Below, in pieces: positions 1-9,950 of a stretch of DNA of 64,000 nucleotides. The notes under the pieces are model-generated. The model was given only the letters and a program-made list of their open reading frames with translations, did no database searches and had not been told where the DNA came from. A program made the translations under genes and the position numbers. This DNA comes from Gordonia phthalatica (GTDB taxonomy: Bacteria; Actinomycetota; Actinomycetes; Mycobacteriales; Mycobacteriaceae): positions 3,100,001 through 3,164,000 of the forward strand of contig NZ_CP011853.1 of NCBI RefSeq assembly GCF_001305675.1, in the 5' to 3' direction. How positions within the stretch are numbered: the stretch's first letter is position 1; each line of letters opens with the position of its first letter.

Positions 1-464
1 ACCATCTGCGGGACGAAGCACTCGATGATGTGGATCGGCCCCATCAGGTTGACGTCGACGAGCTTCTTCCAGTGCCGGTGCTCCAGGTTCTCGACGGTCC
101 CCCACGCCGAGACGCCCGCGATGTTCATGACGACGTCCATGACGCCGACCTCGGCGTCCACGCCGCGGGCGAACGCCGCCACCCACTCGTAGTCGGAGAC
201 GTCGCCGGCCCGGTGATAGAGCACCGTGCCGTGCGCGTCGAGGATCTCGGCGACGACCTCGTCGAGCGGACCGGTCTGCAGATCGGTGAGTACGAGTTGG
301 GCGCCCGCCTTCGCCGCGGCGATCGCCGTCGCCCGTCCGATACCGCTCGCCGCACCGGTGATGAGGACCTTGCGACCGCTCAGGGACGGGACGGGCGTCG
401 GGACGACGAACAGTTCTCGAACGGTCTTCAGGCTCGGAAGTTGCGGAATTCTCAGGAGACCCAT
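1..464 (-). CDS. SDR family oxidoreductase (partial, runs off left edge)
   Basis: NAD(P)-dependent short-chain dehydrogenase; only the N-terminal ~154 residues are in the window. The protein begins MGLLRIPQLP, and a Rossmann cofactor loop TGAASGIG lies at about residues 36-43. An NIAG element at about 114-117 replaces the usual NNAG. The roughly 30-residue leader before the first beta strand is longer than in minimal SDRs. ATG at 464 is the first start before the Rossmann fold. The gene lies downstream of the amidase on the same strand with a 50-bp gap. The catalytic Tyr-x-x-x-Lys is outside the window, so the substrate cannot be guessed. Confidence 0.85.
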   Translation of the reverse strand, partial: MGLLRIPQLPSLKTVRELFVVPTPVPSLSGRKVLITGAASGIGRATAIAAAKAGAQLVLTDLQTGPLDEVVAEILDAHGTVLYHRAGDVSDYEWVAAFARGVDAEVGVMDVVMNIAGVSAWGTVENLEHRHWKKLVDVNLMGPIHIIECFVPQM

Positions 465-514
465 GCCACAACCCTAGCCTTGCCGGGCAGGTGGATGGAG
501 GACCGAAGACACTC

Positions 515-1582
515 CTAGATCGGCAACTTGCCGCCGAAGACCGCGTAGACCACGGAGAGGATGGCCTTCAGGACGTCGGCCGAGACGTCCTGGCCGTCGG
601 TCATCAGGATCCGCTGCGCGTCGCCCGGGCTCTTGGCCTTGGCCAGCTTGTTGATCAGCGGACCGATCGCCTCGACCCCGGACAGCCCGGAGAGGTCGGT
701 GGACGTGGACGGGTCCTCCGGTGCGGCGGGCGCCGACGGCTTGGCGCCGTCGTCCGGGGCCGGCGCGGTCGGGTTGGCCTGCGCAGCGCGCCCGCTGAGG
801 TAGGAGGTGATGCCGTCGGTGAGCGCGACCGCGTACTTGGTGGCTCCCTGCGGCGACGACAGGACGGCGGCTTCGGCCGGGTCGGACAGGTTGCCCATCT
901 CGACGAAGGCGAGCGGGATCCGCGTCAGGTTGGCTCCCGCGATGTCCGAGCGGGTCTGGATGCCGTCGACGGCACCAGCGTAGTTGGCGGGAGCGAAACC
1001 GGCCTTCTTCATGGCGTCGCGCACCGTGTTGGACGCCTTCCGCCCACCGTTGGACTGCGCGGCATCGGCGGCCTTGTCCGGCAGGGGCAGCGTCGGGACG
1101 ATCAGGTGGAAGCCGGACTTGGTCGGGTCGGCACCGGTGCTGGTGGAGTCGGCGTGGATGCTGACCGCGAGGTCGGCACCCGACCGGCTGGCGGCCTCGG
1201 CGCGCTCATCGACGCAGCCGCCCCATCCGGTGTCGTCCTTCCGGCTCATCAGGACGCGGGCGCCCTTGCTCTCGAGGGCGGCCTTCACCAGCTGGGACAC
1301 CTCCCACGTAATGGTGTGCTCGGCTTTGCCGCCGATAGCCGTGGCACCGGTGGTCTGGCAGTCCTTCTTGCCGCCGCGACCGTCGTTGACCTGCTTGTTC
1401 AGTTGGTGGCCTGCGGCCGACCCCTGGTGGCCGGGATCGAGGAAGACGGTCTTGCCCGCCAGCTCGCCGGTCTTGGGCGCGGCGTCAGAGGGAGCTGCGA
1501 CGAGCAGGGCTCCCGCCGTCGCCGCCGAAGCCAGCAGGGACGACGCGATCATCACGCGACGACGAGTACGTAGAGCAGCCAT
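515..1582 (-). CDS. Secreted N-acetylmuramoyl-L-alanine amidase (Amidase_3, Rv3717-like)
   Basis: Zinc-dependent peptidoglycan amidase that cleaves between MurNAc and L-alanine; 355 residues. An Arg-rich start followed by a hydrophobic stretch and an Ala-rich cleavage region (about 1-35) gives an export signal. The Amidase_3 zinc ligands are visible: His in DPGHQG near residue 52, Glu in the AEHTITWE block, His in VSIHADS, and the catalytic Glu in AFVEMGN. The C-terminal ~80 residues, rich in Pro/Ala/Ser, are an extension of unknown role. The open frame extends upstream to 1705, but ATG at 1582 places the signal peptide at the N terminus. No SPOR, SH3 or LysM wall-binding domain is seen. By analogy with Rv3717 it acts in the periplasm during cell-wall recycling or division; that role is inferred. 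Confidence 0.9.
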   Translation of the reverse strand: MAALRTRRRVMIASSLLASAATAGALLVAAPSDAAPKTGELAGKTVFLDPGHQGSAAGHQLNKQVNDGRGGKKDCQTTGATAIGGKAEHTITWEVSQLVKAALESKGARVLMSRKDDTGWGGCVDERAEAASRSGADLAVSIHADSTSTGADPTKSGFHLIVPTLPLPDKAADAAQSNGGRKASNTVRDAMKKAGFAPANYAGAVDGIQTRSDIAGANLTRIPLAFVEMGNLSDPAEAAVLSSPQGATKYAVALTDGITSYLSGRAAQANPTAPAPDDGAKPSAPAAPEDPSTSTDLSGLSGVEAIGPLINKLAKAKSPGDAQRILMTDGQDVSADVLKAILSVVYAVFGGKLPI

Positions 1583-1733
1583 GAGCGGTTCGGGTGCGCG
1601 CCGCCGATGAGGCCGCGATACACCGCTCTCCTTCCGAATCCAGACATCACCTGTCACACAAAACACTTCCGTAACAGTCAACCAGTGGTTGAGACCGGCT
1701 CGCAAACCGAGTTTCAGGACTCGCTCGGAATTG

Positions 1734-2768
1734 TTAGCTTCCCGTGATCAGATGACGCGTCAGCGAGAGGATTCCGTTCGTGTCGTCGCGATCGCCGGGC
1801 TGCACCACCCGATCGAGGGCCTCTCGCGCCGCCACTGCGTCGAGCCCGGCCCCGATCACGACCAGTGACGTAGCCGGCGTTCGTCCGCGCCACGAACCCG
1901 CGTCCACCCGGACGAAGCCTCCGACGGACTGCACCGTGTACGCGATGTCCCGATGCTCGGGCAGATCCACGAACACGGTGCCCTTGATCCGGTAGGCGCC
2001 CTCGGGCGGCCGTTCCAGAAAACGCGCGAGGCGGCGCGGATCCACAGGCGACGCGGTGTCGAGCGCCGCCGAGTCGAAGCCGCCGTGCAGGTGCTCATGC
2101 TCCGGCTCCGTATCCTCGCGCAGCAGTTCGTCGAAGGTGAGCTGACGCGGCCCGTCGTCGGTCGCGATGCGCTCGGCCGGTTCGAAGAACAGGTCGGGGT
2201 CGACGGCGGCGTGGCTGACCGGCAGCAGCGGCGCGCTCGGATTGCACTCGCGGATCCGATCGGCGAGTCGATCGACCTCGGCGGCGTCGACCATCTCGAC
2301 CTTGTTGCAGACGACGAGGTCCGCGATCGCGAGGTGATCGGTGAGTTGCGGATGCTCGGCGACCGTCCGGTCGAAGTTCGCGGCGTCGACGACGTAGACG
2401 AGTCCGCCATACGCGATCGACGCGCTGCGCGCCGCGAGCACCATCTTGACGAGCGCCTTCGGCTCGGCGATTCCGCTGGCCTCGATCAGGATCGCATCCA
2501 GACCGGTCCCGGGCGCCGCCATCGTCTCCAGGGTCTCCGCGAAGTCGCCCGCGTCGGTGGTGCAGCACATGCAGCCGTTGGCCAGATCCACCGTCCCGCC
2601 GGATTGACCCGACACCAGCAGCAGATCGATGTTGATGGATCCGAAGTCGTTCACCAGAACACCGATGCGACGACCGTCCGCATATCGCAGGACGTGATTG
2701 AGCAGTGTGGTCTTGCCTGCGCCCAGGAAGCCGGCGAGGACGACCACCGGAATCGCGCGCGTCGTCAT
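1734..2768 (-). CDS. CobW/COG0523-family GTP-binding metallochaperone
   Basis: G3E-family GTPase of 344 residues. The P-loop GFLGAGKTT is at residues 13-21. The family metal-binding CxCC appears as NGCMCCTT, and a guanine-specificity element VCNKVE follows. The CobW C-terminal domain is present ([13 protein letters not shown]). An acidic/His patch ([10 protein letters not shown]) between the domains may bind metal. ATG at 2766-2768 overlaps the TGA of the upstream rhodanese gene (ATGA), so the two are probably translationally coupled. COG0523 proteins deliver Zn, Co or other metals to client enzymes using GTP; the client here is unknown. No zinc-uptake gene is adjacent. Confidence 0.9.
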   Translation of the reverse strand: MTTRAIPVVVLAGFLGAGKTTLLNHVLRYADGRRIGVLVNDFGSINIDLLLVSGQSGGTVDLANGCMCCTTDAGDFAETLETMAAPGTGLDAILIEASGIAEPKALVKMVLAARSASIAYGGLVYVVDAANFDRTVAEHPQLTDHLAIADLVVCNKVEMVDAAEVDRLADRIRECNPSAPLLPVSHAAVDPDLFFEPAERIATDDGPRQLTFDELLREDTEPEHEHLHGGFDSAALDTASPVDPRRLARFLERPPEGAYRIKGTVFVDLPEHRDIAYTVQSVGGFVRVDAGSWRGRTPATSLVVIGAGLDAVAAREALDRVVQPGDRDDTNGILSLTRHLITGS

Positions 2769-3622
2769 GCCGACATCGCCGCCCGGCACTCGGCGCACAC
2801 CACGGCGAGGTCACGACCGTCGCCGTCCGGATAGTTGGCGACCTCACTGGTCGGCATTCCGCACCGGACACATGTGCCGATCACGGCGGCGTCGTCACTG
2901 AAATCGATACTCATTCGACTGTCGAAGACATAGAGGGACCCCTCCCAGAGGCCCCGGTCACCATATTTCTCGCCATATCGGACAATGCCGCCGTCGAGTT
3001 GATAGACCTCGTCGAATCCGCGCGACGTCATCAATGCACTCAGCACTTCGCACCGCACACCACCCGTGCAGTAGGTCACGACCGGCCGACCTTTGAGGTG
3101 GTCCAACGCACCGCTTTCGATCAGCGGAATGAAGTCGCGCGTCGTATTCACGTCCGGAACGATCGCGTCCTTGAACCGGCCGATCTGCGCTTCGATCCGA
3201 TTGCGCCCGTCGAGAAAGACCACGTCATCGCCGCGTTCATCGACCAGTGCGTGCAACTCTTCCGGCATCAGGTGTCGGCCGCCGCCGACCACCCCACCGG
3301 CGTCGACCACCACTTCATCGGGAGCCCCGAAGGTGACGATCTCCGGGCGGACCTTGACGCTGAGTCGAGGGAAATCGTCACCCGTGCCATCGGACCATTT
3401 GATATCGGCATCGGCGAAAGCCGGGTAGCTTCGGGTGGCACGGACATATCTCTTCACGTCACGAATGTCGCCGCCGACTGTTGCATTGATGCCGTGAGGT
3501 GACACGATGATCCTGCCGCGCAGGCCCGCAGCCTCGCAGACGGCCTGCTGCCAGAGCTTGATCGCTTCGGGATCGGCCAGCGGCGTGAAGACATAGAAGA
3601 GAACGATCTTGGGGGTTGCCAC
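2765..3622 (-). CDS. trhO: tRNA uridine(34) hydroxylase, rhodanese family (TrhO/YceA)
   Basis: Oxygen-dependent hydroxylation of wobble uridine in tRNA is the known TrhO role. The 285-residue protein starts [12 protein letters not shown], typical of the family N terminus. It has the UPF0176 domain followed by a rhodanese domain with active-site Cys in [11 protein letters not shown]. The C terminus carries two CxxC pairs (CVRCGMP and CAEC) that look like a zinc ribbon. GTG at 3620-3622 was chosen because homologous sequence begins exactly there; an in-frame ATG at 3661 would add 13 residues without similarity. Its stop overlaps the cobW start. The divergent lipoprotein start is immediately adjacent, leaving no intergenic promoter space. 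Confidence 0.88.
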   Translation of the reverse strand: MATPKIVLFYVFTPLADPEAIKLWQQAVCEAAGLRGRIIVSPHGINATVGGDIRDVKRYVRATRSYPAFADADIKWSDGTGDDFPRLSVKVRPEIVTFGAPDEVVVDAGGVVGGGRHLMPEELHALVDERGDDVVFLDGRNRIEAQIGRFKDAIVPDVNTTRDFIPLIESGALDHLKGRPVVTYCTGGVRCEVLSALMTSRGFDEVYQLDGGIVRYGEKYGDRGLWEGSLYVFDSRMSIDFSDDAAVIGTCVRCGMPTSEVANYPDGDGRDLAVVCAECRAAMSA

Positions 3623-3623
3623 A

Positions 3624-4394
3624 GTGCAAGGGTACGGATCTCGGAAGCGCGCCGTCCTCATCGGTGCCGCAGCAGTCGTGGCGCTCGCGGCGTCCTCGTG
3701 TTCGGTGCTGAACATCGACGCTCCACCCAGCAAGATCGTGATTCCTGGCACCGATGCTCCGCTGACCGAGTCGCCGTCGTCGTCGCTGGCTCCGACCACC
3801 GCGACGCGCACACTGGGCGACGACGAGGAGACCGCGTCGCCGTGGAGTTACGAACGCGTCATCAAAGCCGCGCCGCGTGTCAGCAATTCGCGCTTTCAGA
3901 TCGGTGCGACGTCCGCATCGGGTGAGCGGTCGGACGTCTCCGGGTATCACTTCTCGAACGAGGACCGCACTCTCCGCTGCTCCACCGGCACCAACGGCGC
4001 CGACGCCCTTGTTTGTGTCGGCACCAATGTGAAAGGCGCGAAACGGCCGCCAAAGGAGGGTTCCGCATGCGACTGGAAGGCGGATTTCGTCGTATTGGAC
4101 GCGAACGGACCGCAAGAAGGCGCCTGCGCTAACAGCTATCCTGTGCTGTTCCGGTCACGAATCCTCTCGTCCGGACAATCCCTTTCGTTCGGCAGTTTCG
4201 CGTGCCTGGCGGACAATGACGACGTCTACTGCATCGAATCCAGTTCCAGTCAGGGTTTCGTCGTGACGTCCGCCGGATTCAAGGCGATCAACGCCAAGGA
4301 CCGAGCCCCGCAGTCTCTTCTGGGATTCAGCTCGGAGACACCGTCGTCAACGCCGAATACTTCGGACTCGTCTCCTGTCGTTCCAACAGACTGA
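3624..4394 (+). CDS. Putative lipoprotein, unknown function
   Basis: A 256-residue protein with a basic n-region (GSRKRAV), a hydrophobic core and a lipobox LAASSC, so probably a lipid-anchored cell-surface protein. The mature part is Ser/Thr/Pro-rich at first (a wall-spanning-like linker with APSS-type segments), then holds a Cys-rich domain with six cysteines (RCSTGTN, LVCVGT, SACDWK, GACANS, FACLAD, VYCIES) that could form disulfides. The tail is again Ser/Thr/Pro-rich. GTG 3624 is used; TTG 3609 is an alternative. Either start lies at or inside the divergent trhO start, because the signal peptide cannot begin later. I do not recognise a named family. Confidence 0.75.
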   Translation: MQGYGSRKRAVLIGAAAVVALAASSCSVLNIDAPPSKIVIPGTDAPLTESPSSSLAPTTATRTLGDDEETASPWSYERVIKAAPRVSNSRFQIGATSASGERSDVSGYHFSNEDRTLRCSTGTNGADALVCVGTNVKGAKRPPKEGSACDWKADFVVLDANGPQEGACANSYPVLFRSRILSSGQSLSFGSFACLADNDDVYCIESSSSQGFVVTSAGFKAINAKDRAPQSLLGFSSETPSSTPNTSDSSPVVPTD

Positions 4395-4485
4395 TTACGT
4401 GTACTCTGACCGAAGACAGTCAGGTCACCTTGAAATGAATCAAGGAACCTCCAATCGCATTCTCCTGACCGAAGGACCCGATTTC

Positions 4486-4821
4486 ATGGCAAAGAAGACC
4501 GTCATCCAGATCGTCGACGATATCGACGGAGCAGAACTGGAAGAATACGAGACCGTTCGCTGGAGTCTCGACGGTAAGAACTACGAGTTCGACACCTCTC
4601 CCGAGCACGCCGAGGAGTTCCGCAATCACGTCGCGACCTATGTCGCCGCATCGCGCTCCACCGGCGGTCGTGCCGCAGCGGGCCGTCGCGCTGCAGGTTC
4701 GGGCCGCACTGCGTCCAACACGCGCGTCATCCGTCAGTGGGCCGCCGACAACGGCTACACGGTCAGCGACCGCGGCCGCATCCCCGCCGACATCGTCGCC
4801 GCCTACGAGGCAGCGAACTGA
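4486..4821 (+). CDS. lsr2: Lsr2 nucleoid-associated protein
   Basis: Small basic H-NS-like DNA-bridging protein that silences AT-rich genes in Actinobacteria; 111 residues, the normal length. The N-terminal dimerisation domain MAKKTVIQIVDDIDG with DGKNYEFD and the C-terminal DNA-binding domain with WAADNGY and the RGR AT-hook-like loop are both present. ATG 4486 was chosen over an upstream in-frame start at 4399 because MAKK is the conserved N terminus; a GAAGGA ribosome site lies about 9 nt before it. A strong hairpin follows the stop. Confidence 0.97.
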   Translation: MAKKTVIQIVDDIDGAELEEYETVRWSLDGKNYEFDTSPEHAEEFRNHVATYVAASRSTGGRAAAGRRAAGSGRTASNTRVIRQWAADNGYTVSDRGRIPADIVAAYEAAN

Positions 4822-4840
4822 CGTTCCGCACCCCGCGTGA

Positions 4841-4870
4841 TGAATGCCCCGGCTGAAACCGGGGCATTCA
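4841..4870 (+). terminator. Hairpin terminator after lsr2
   Basis: Perfect 12-bp stem (TGAATGCCCCGG with its complement) around a 6-nt CTGAAA loop, 20 bp after the lsr2 stop, followed by TCATTTCT. It is probably a factor-independent terminator that insulates lsr2 from the downstream importer operon. Confidence 0.85.
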
Positions 4871-4967
4871 TCATTTCTGGCGATCGCCCCGAATCGCCGA
4901 TCGGGCCTTTGCCTCATCCTGGTTTTAATTGCGGGATTCGGGACCGAGCAGATTACGCTTTCCAATC

Positions 4968-6716
4968 ATGACTCTGCTTTCTGCAGCCCGGCGCCGCTGG
5001 CTGCCACTGCTGCTGGTCGCCTTCCTCGTGGCACTGGTCGCTTCGTGCTCCACCTCGTCGTCGACTGAGGACACCGGACTGTGTGCTCCCCCCGGACCCG
5101 ACAGCGCGTCGACGGCACCGACGAATCTCGCCAGCGCCGCCGCCCAGGCGCCGGACAAGTTCACGACGCAGAATGTGACGCCGCTCGATCAGATCGACAC
5201 CTCCAAGCTCGACCTGATCAAGCCGGGAACAATCATCGTCGGCACCCTGTCCGACGCCCCGCCGAGCATCTGTGTGAACTCCAAGCAGCAGTTCACCGGC
5301 ATGGACAACGAGATGCTGAAGGCCATCGCAGACAAGCTCGGCCTGAAGGTGGAGTTCGTCGGCACCGAGTTCTCCGGTCTCCTCGCCCAGGTGGCGAGCC
5401 ATCGGTTCGACGTCGGTTCGTCGTCCATCACGACCACCGATGAGCGCCGCCAGACCGTCGACTTCACCAACGGCTACGACTTCGGCTACTTCGCGCTGGT
5501 CGGCAAAGCCAAGGGCAAGGTGCAGACCTTCCAGGATCTGAACGCCGGCACCCGCATCGGCGTCGTGCAGGGCACCGTGCAGGACGATTACGTCGTCAAC
5601 ACCCTGCACCTGACGCCCGTGAAGTTCCCCGACTACGCCACCGCCTACGCCAACCTCAAGTCCGGTCAGATCGACGCGTGGGTGGCACCGAGCCAGCAGG
5701 CCGAGGGCACCGTCCAGGCCTCCGACGGCATCAAGATCCTGGAGAACACCTTCAGCATCAACAACTTCACCGCCTGGGCCGTCGCCAAGAACAACGCGAA
5801 GCTCGCCGAGGCGCTGAACAGCGGCCTCGACGCGATCATCGCCGACGGCACGTGGGCCAGGCTGTACAGCGACTGGGCTCCGCGTCCCCTTCCCCGGGGG
5901 TGGCGTCCGGGCTCCAAGTCGTCTGCCGTTCCGGTGCTCCCCGACTTCCAGGCGATCGCTGAACGCAACGCGCAGAAGCCGAAGGAGGACGCCGCGGACG
6001 CGGCACCGAAGAGCACGCTGACGCAGTTGCGGGAGACGTTCTTCAACGGCGATCAGTTCCGCAAGGCCCTGCCCGAGCTGTTCAAGACCGGTCTGCCGAA
6101 CACTCTGAAGATCGCCGTCACGTCCGGCATCATCGGCACCGTCCTCGGCATGCTGCTGGCGGTCGCGGGCATCTCGCGGTCGCGTTGGCTGCGGTGGCCG
6201 GCGCGCGTCTACACCGACATCTTCCGCGGCCTCCCCGCCGTCGTCGTGATCCTCATGGTCGGCCTCGGATTCGGTCCGATCGTTCAGGACCTCACCGGCG
6301 GCAACCCGTTCTGGCTCGGCTCCATCGCCCTCGGCCTGTTGGCCGCCGCCTACATCGGCGAGATCTTCCGATCCGGCATCCAGAGCGTCGAGTCCGGGCA
6401 GATGGAGGCGGCCCGAGCGCTGGGCTTCTCGTACCGGAGTTCCATGTCGCTCGTCGTGGTCCCGCAGGGCGTGCGCCGGGTGCTCCCCGCACTCATGAAC
6501 CAGTTCATCGTGCTGATCAAGGACTCGTCCCTGATCTACTTCCTGGGCCTCACCCTGATGCAGCGCGACCTGTTCGCCGTCGGTAAGGACTTCAACGCCA
6601 ACGGCGGAAACCTGACCCCGCTGTTGGCGGCAGGCCTGCTGTATCTGGTGATGACCGTCCCCCTGACCCACCTCGTCAACTACATCGACGATCGACTCCG
6701 CACCGGAAAGGCGTGA
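4968..6716 (+). CDS. Polar amino-acid ABC importer: substrate-binding lipoprotein fused to permease
   Basis: A 582-residue fusion. Residues 1-25 are a lipoprotein signal with lipobox LVASC. Residues ~80-310 are a family-3 solute-binding domain ([29 protein letters not shown]). Residues ~365-580 are a HisM/GlnP-type permease with about five membrane helices and the EAA loop EAARALGF. Fused binding-permease proteins are known for glutamine-type uptake in Firmicutes (GlnP). The stop overlaps the ATPase start (GTGA), so the two genes make one importer. ATG 4968 places the signal peptide at the N terminus; an in-frame start at 4929 adds 13 unlikely residues. The exact ligand is not readable. Confidence 0.9.
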   Translation: MTLLSAARRRWLPLLLVAFLVALVASCSTSSSTEDTGLCAPPGPDSASTAPTNLASAAAQAPDKFTTQNVTPLDQIDTSKLDLIKPGTIIVGTLSDAPPSICVNSKQQFTGMDNEMLKAIADKLGLKVEFVGTEFSGLLAQVASHRFDVGSSSITTTDERRQTVDFTNGYDFGYFALVGKAKGKVQTFQDLNAGTRIGVVQGTVQDDYVVNTLHLTPVKFPDYATAYANLKSGQIDAWVAPSQQAEGTVQASDGIKILENTFSINNFTAWAVAKNNAKLAEALNSGLDAIIADGTWARLYSDWAPRPLPRGWRPGSKSSAVPVLPDFQAIAERNAQKPKEDAADAAPKSTLTQLRETFFNGDQFRKALPELFKTGLPNTLKIAVTSGIIGTVLGMLLAVAGISRSRWLRWPARVYTDIFRGLPAVVVILMVGLGFGPIVQDLTGGNPFWLGSIALGLLAAAYIGEIFRSGIQSVESGQMEAARALGFSYRSSMSLVVVPQGVRRVLPALMNQFIVLIKDSSLIYFLGLTLMQRDLFAVGKDFNANGGNLTPLLAAGLLYLVMTVPLTHLVNYIDDRLRTGKA

Positions 6717-7480
6717 CCATCGTGACGAACACGCACCATCTCGCCGACGCGGGCGAGGCCGTCTCGCTGACCGGCCGGAACCTGCACCTGTCGTTCGGCG
6801 ACAATCACGTCCTGCGCGGCGTCGACATCCAGGTCGACGCAGGCACGACCACAACGGTCATCGGTCCGTCCGGCTCCGGCAAGTCGACGCTGCTGCGCGT
6901 CCTCAACCGACTGCACGAACCGCAACAGGGCGACATCCTGCTCAACGGTCGCAGTGTCCTGAAGGACAACCCCGACGAGCTGCGCCGACGGATCGGCATG
7001 GTGTTCCAGCAGTTCAACCTGTTCCCGCACAAGAGCGTCGCCGACAACGTGGCGCTGGGGCCGCGCAAGCTGCTCGGACTCAGTCGCGACGAGGCCCGCG
7101 AGATCGCGGTGAAGCAGTTGGACAGCGTCGGGCTCGCCGCGAAGGCCGACGCCCGTCCGTCCACCCTGTCGGGCGGTCAGCAGCAGCGTGTGGCGATCGC
7201 CCGCGCCCTCGCGATGAAGCCGCAGGTGATGTTCTTCGACGAGGCGACCAGCGCACTGGACCCGGAACTCGTGAAGGGCGTGTTGTCGTTGATGACCGAG
7301 CTGTCGCAGGACGGTATGACGATGGTCGTGGTGACGCACGAGATGGGGTACGCCCGCGACGTCGCCGACAACGTTCTGTTCATGGACGACGGCGTGGTCG
7401 TGGAGACGGGTTCGCCGGAGCAGATCTTCAGTGACGCGAAGAGCGATCGTCTGAAGTCGTTCCTGTCGCAGGTTCTCTAG
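6713..7480 (+). CDS. Polar amino-acid ABC importer ATP-binding protein (GlnQ-like)
   Basis: A 255-residue cytoplasmic ATPase that powers the fused binding/permease protein encoded immediately upstream. Walker [11 protein letters not shown]-loop VFQQFNLF, signature LSGGQQQR, Walker [13 protein letters not shown] and the switch His in VVTHEMGYA are all present, as in GlnQ/HisP ATPases. The GTG start overlaps the preceding stop by 4 nt. The last 53 nt overlap the 3' end of the convergent unknown gene. Confidence 0.95.
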   Translation: MTIVTNTHHLADAGEAVSLTGRNLHLSFGDNHVLRGVDIQVDAGTTTTVIGPSGSGKSTLLRVLNRLHEPQQGDILLNGRSVLKDNPDELRRRIGMVFQQFNLFPHKSVADNVALGPRKLLGLSRDEAREIAVKQLDSVGLAAKADARPSTLSGGQQQRVAIARALAMKPQVMFFDEATSALDPELVKGVLSLMTELSQDGMTMVVVTHEMGYARDVADNVLFMDDGVVVETGSPEQIFSDAKSDRLKSFLSQVL

Positions 7481-8405
7481 CCGCCTCGGCGAACTCCGCC
7501 GACTGATAGAAGTCCGCGAAGCGGCGGCGCAACGCGCTCTCGATGACGCCGTCGGCGTCGAGGCGCGCCAGGACCGGCGGTCCGAATCGCATGGCCTCCT
7601 CCACGAGGTCCTCGCGGCCGACGCCGAGCTCTTCCAACAGTTCGGACAGCGGGGTGCGGCCGTAGGTGTCGAAGACCTCGTCGACGCCTTCGTCGAGGAG
7701 TCCCTGGAAGTACGTGGTCTCGCGGAAGCTGCGCCAGAACTCGAAGACCAGGACGACGACGTCCTCGACGTCGGCGTCGGCCAGGACGTCGCGGACGCTC
7801 TGATCGGAGCCGGCGAGCCATACTTCGCGGGCGGCGTCGAGCACCAGGTGGTCGGATTCGGCCTCGTTGGCCGCGAGCAGTCGTCGGGCACCGCGCCTGG
7901 CGATGCGCTCGACGAAGGAGTCGAGGGTCTCCCCCATCCGACCCGGCAGCCGCGACGAGTCGACGGCGCGCTGCACCGCTTCGACGCAGGCGTCCTCGGT
8001 CGCGGGGCTGGCGAGGACACGCTTCACCACCCGCCGCGACAGTCCGAGCTCTGCGACGCCCGTCGCCAGTTCCTCGAAGCGGCGTCGTTCCAGCACGTCG
8101 GGCAGGCGGGTGTCGTTGGCGATGGAGTAGCCGTAGAGCCGCGAGGCGACGGTCCCGACCAGTTCCGGGATCGCACCTTCGACGGGGAAGGCGATCGCGT
8201 ACTTGCGGGCGACGGACGTGATCAGGTCTCGGGACACCGCCTCCTCCAGCGGCAGGTCGTCGGCCACGGCGAGGAAGTTGTCGATCTCCTCCTGCACCAT
8301 CTCGGCGAAGGCTGCCGGGTCGGTCAGTTTGCGGCGTTCGAATGCGACGTGGGCGTCGAGGAGGCGCGCGGCGAGATCTGCGGAATCCGTGGACATGCCC
8401 TTCAT
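7428..8405 (-). CDS. Conserved-looking protein of unknown function (last gene of ECF42 operon)
   Basis: About 325 residues, rich in Leu/Ala/Glu/Arg and probably all alpha-helical, with no signal peptide or membrane segment and no motif I recognise. It begins one base after the yoaK-like stop (TAG-C-ATG), so it is likely translated with that operon. An in-frame ATG at 8396 preceded by AAGG is an alternative start. The last ~17 codons are antisense to the 3' end of the amino-acid importer ATPase gene, a 53-nt convergent overlap. An uninterrupted frame over nearly 1 kb in high-GC DNA and the operon position support it as a real gene. Confidence 0.7.
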   Translation of the reverse strand: MKGMSTDSADLAARLLDAHVAFERRKLTDPAAFAEMVQEEIDNFLAVADDLPLEEAVSRDLITSVARKYAIAFPVEGAIPELVGTVASRLYGYSIANDTRLPDVLERRRFEELATGVAELGLSRRVVKRVLASPATEDACVEAVQRAVDSSRLPGRMGETLDSFVERIARRGARRLLAANEAESDHLVLDAAREVWLAGSDQSVRDVLADADVEDVVVLVFEFWRSFRETTYFQGLLDEGVDEVFDTYGRTPLSELLEELGVGREDLVEEAMRFGPPVLARLDADGVIESALRRRFADFYQSAEFAEAAREPATGTTSDDRSSRH

Positions 8406-8406
8406 G

Positions 8407-9132
8407 CTACGAAATGCGGTCGGGCCCACCGGAGCCGCCGAGCACCGGCGTCTCCCGGTATCGACGCACCGCGCCGCCGTCCTGCCACCTTCCGGTCCGT
8501 CGACGCACTGTCGCGACCGCGACGGTCACCGCCAGGACCACTCCCACCGCGATCCAGACGGCGATCGACGGCCCCAGGAGTCGATGCGATACGGCGCCGA
8601 GGAGGCCGCCGAGGGCCAACGCCGCCCACAACGACAGGTTCCGCACCCACCCCCACCGCGGCCCGCCGACGAAGGCGTCGACGAGCTGCTGCCCCGCCTT
8701 CACGAGGGTTCCGGTCATGTAGGTGAGCCCGATGCTGACCTCGCCGTGCTTGAGGAAGGTCGCGTTGATCGCGCCCATCGCGGTCGGCAGTCCGACCATG
8801 ACGGCGGTCCGCGGCTCCACGAGCAGGGTGGCGACGGCCGTCGCAGCCAGCAGCGCGGTGGTCACTATCAGGACGGTGGTGCGGGAGTCCCCGAATCTTG
8901 CGGCGACGGCCCCGAGGACGACGCCGAGGAAGAACATCCCGATGAGCAGAGCCATCAACCCGACCCCGGCGAAGTCACCGGTGCCGAGGAAGGTGGCGAG
9001 TTCGGTGGTGTTGCCGGTCATGAACGACACGAACTGTCCGCCGAGGACGATGAAGCCGACGGCGTCCAGGTAGCCGGCGACCGCGGACAGGACCGCCGCG
9101 AGTCCGACCTCGCGGCGAAGGGCGGACCTCAT
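8407..9132 (-). CDS. YoaK/DUF1275 family membrane protein
   Basis: A 241-residue integral membrane protein with about six helices and the family signature near the N terminus (YLDAVGFIVLGG, FVSFMTGNTTELA) plus MTGTLVKAGQ in the second half. The family function is not established. Its ATG overlaps the upstream HAD gene stop (ATGA). The cytoplasmic tail after the last helix is Arg/Gly-rich. Its place in the sigma-factor operon suggests control by the ECF42 sigma factor. Confidence 0.9.
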   Translation of the reverse strand: MRSALRREVGLAAVLSAVAGYLDAVGFIVLGGQFVSFMTGNTTELATFLGTGDFAGVGLMALLIGMFFLGVVLGAVAARFGDSRTTVLIVTTALLAATAVATLLVEPRTAVMVGLPTAMGAINATFLKHGEVSIGLTYMTGTLVKAGQQLVDAFVGGPRWGWVRNLSLWAALALGGLLGAVSHRLLGPSIAVWIAVGVVLAVTVAVATVRRRTGRWQDGGAVRRYRETPVLGGSGGPDRIS

Positions 9133-9950
9133 CGGCCGTCGAGCATCTCGCGGAGAACGGTCACAACGCCCGCCTCCGAGTTCCGCGGTGCACGGTAGCG
9201 GGCCCGGGCGAGGACGTCGGGGTGAGCGTTGGCCATGGCGAACGACCAGTCCGCGACGTCGAGCATCTCGAGGTCGTTGAGGTAGTCCCCGAAGACCATG
9301 GTGTTCTCGCGGCCTGCGCCGAACAGCTTCTGCAGTGCGACGACACCGGTCGCCTTGTGCGTGCCCGGCGCGGTGACGTCGATCCAGTGGCGCCCGGAGA
9401 CGGCGATCTTGTGGTCGCCGGCGAGCGGGGCGAACAGCCCGATGCTCTGCTCGGCGTCGTCGGCGTCGAAGATCGCCAGCTTCACGACGTCGCCCGGCAC
9501 TCGGGACTGGTCGGCGACGTGCTCGAGGCGCGCGCAGTACTGACGAGCGTGACCGATGAAGCTCTCGTCGTCGGATTCGACGAAGGCACCGTCGATCCGG
9601 TGCACGATCAGCTGAAGGCGGAAGCCGTGGTCGGCGGCTTGTCGGACGGTCTCGACGACGGCCGCGGTGATGGCCGGGTCGACGGCCGACGACGCGATCA
9701 GGTCGCCGTCGTGCATCACCATGCTGCCGTTCTCGGCGACATACGAGAGGGTGCCCGGGTGCTGGGCGAAGATGTTCCTCAACGTGTAGTACTGCCGCCC
9801 GCTGGCGGGGACGAAGACGATGCCGCGATCGGTCATGTCCTGCAGCAGCGGCCAGAACTCATCGGGCACACGGCCGGTGTCGTCGAGCAGGGTTCCATCC
9901 ATGTCGCACACGACCATCCGGATGTCAGCGCCGGCGAGCCCTTCAGTCAT
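9129..9950 (-). CDS. HAD-superfamily phosphatase, Cof type
   Basis: A 273-residue cytoplasmic phosphohydrolase of the Cof/YbiV type, probably acting on small sugar or nucleotide phosphates. Motif I is VVCDMDGTLLDD (nucleophile and acid Asp), motif II is PASGRQ, motif III is the Lys in GTHKATG, and motif IV is FGDYLNDLEML. ATG 9948-9950 overlaps the TGA of the ECF42 sigma gene; the ATG at 9959 lies inside that gene and is less likely. It is the third gene of the operon. Confidence 0.92.
   Translation of the reverse strand: MTEGLAGADIRMVVCDMDGTLLDDTGRVPDEFWPLLQDMTDRGIVFVPASGRQYYTLRNIFAQHPGTLSYVAENGSMVMHDGDLIASSAVDPAITAAVVETVRQAADHGFRLQLIVHRIDGAFVESDDESFIGHARQYCARLEHVADQSRVPGDVVKLAIFDADDAEQSIGLFAPLAGDHKIAVSGRHWIDVTAPGTHKATGVVALQKLFGAGRENTMVFGDYLNDLEMLDVADWSFAMANAHPDVLARARYRAPRNSEAGVVTVLREMLDGR

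Noticed and set aside
4953..6854. 633-codon open frame on the minus strand
   Set aside because: It is the antisense of the amino-acid importer genes, Arg/Asp/His-rich, with no recognisable domain; a GC-driven shadow.
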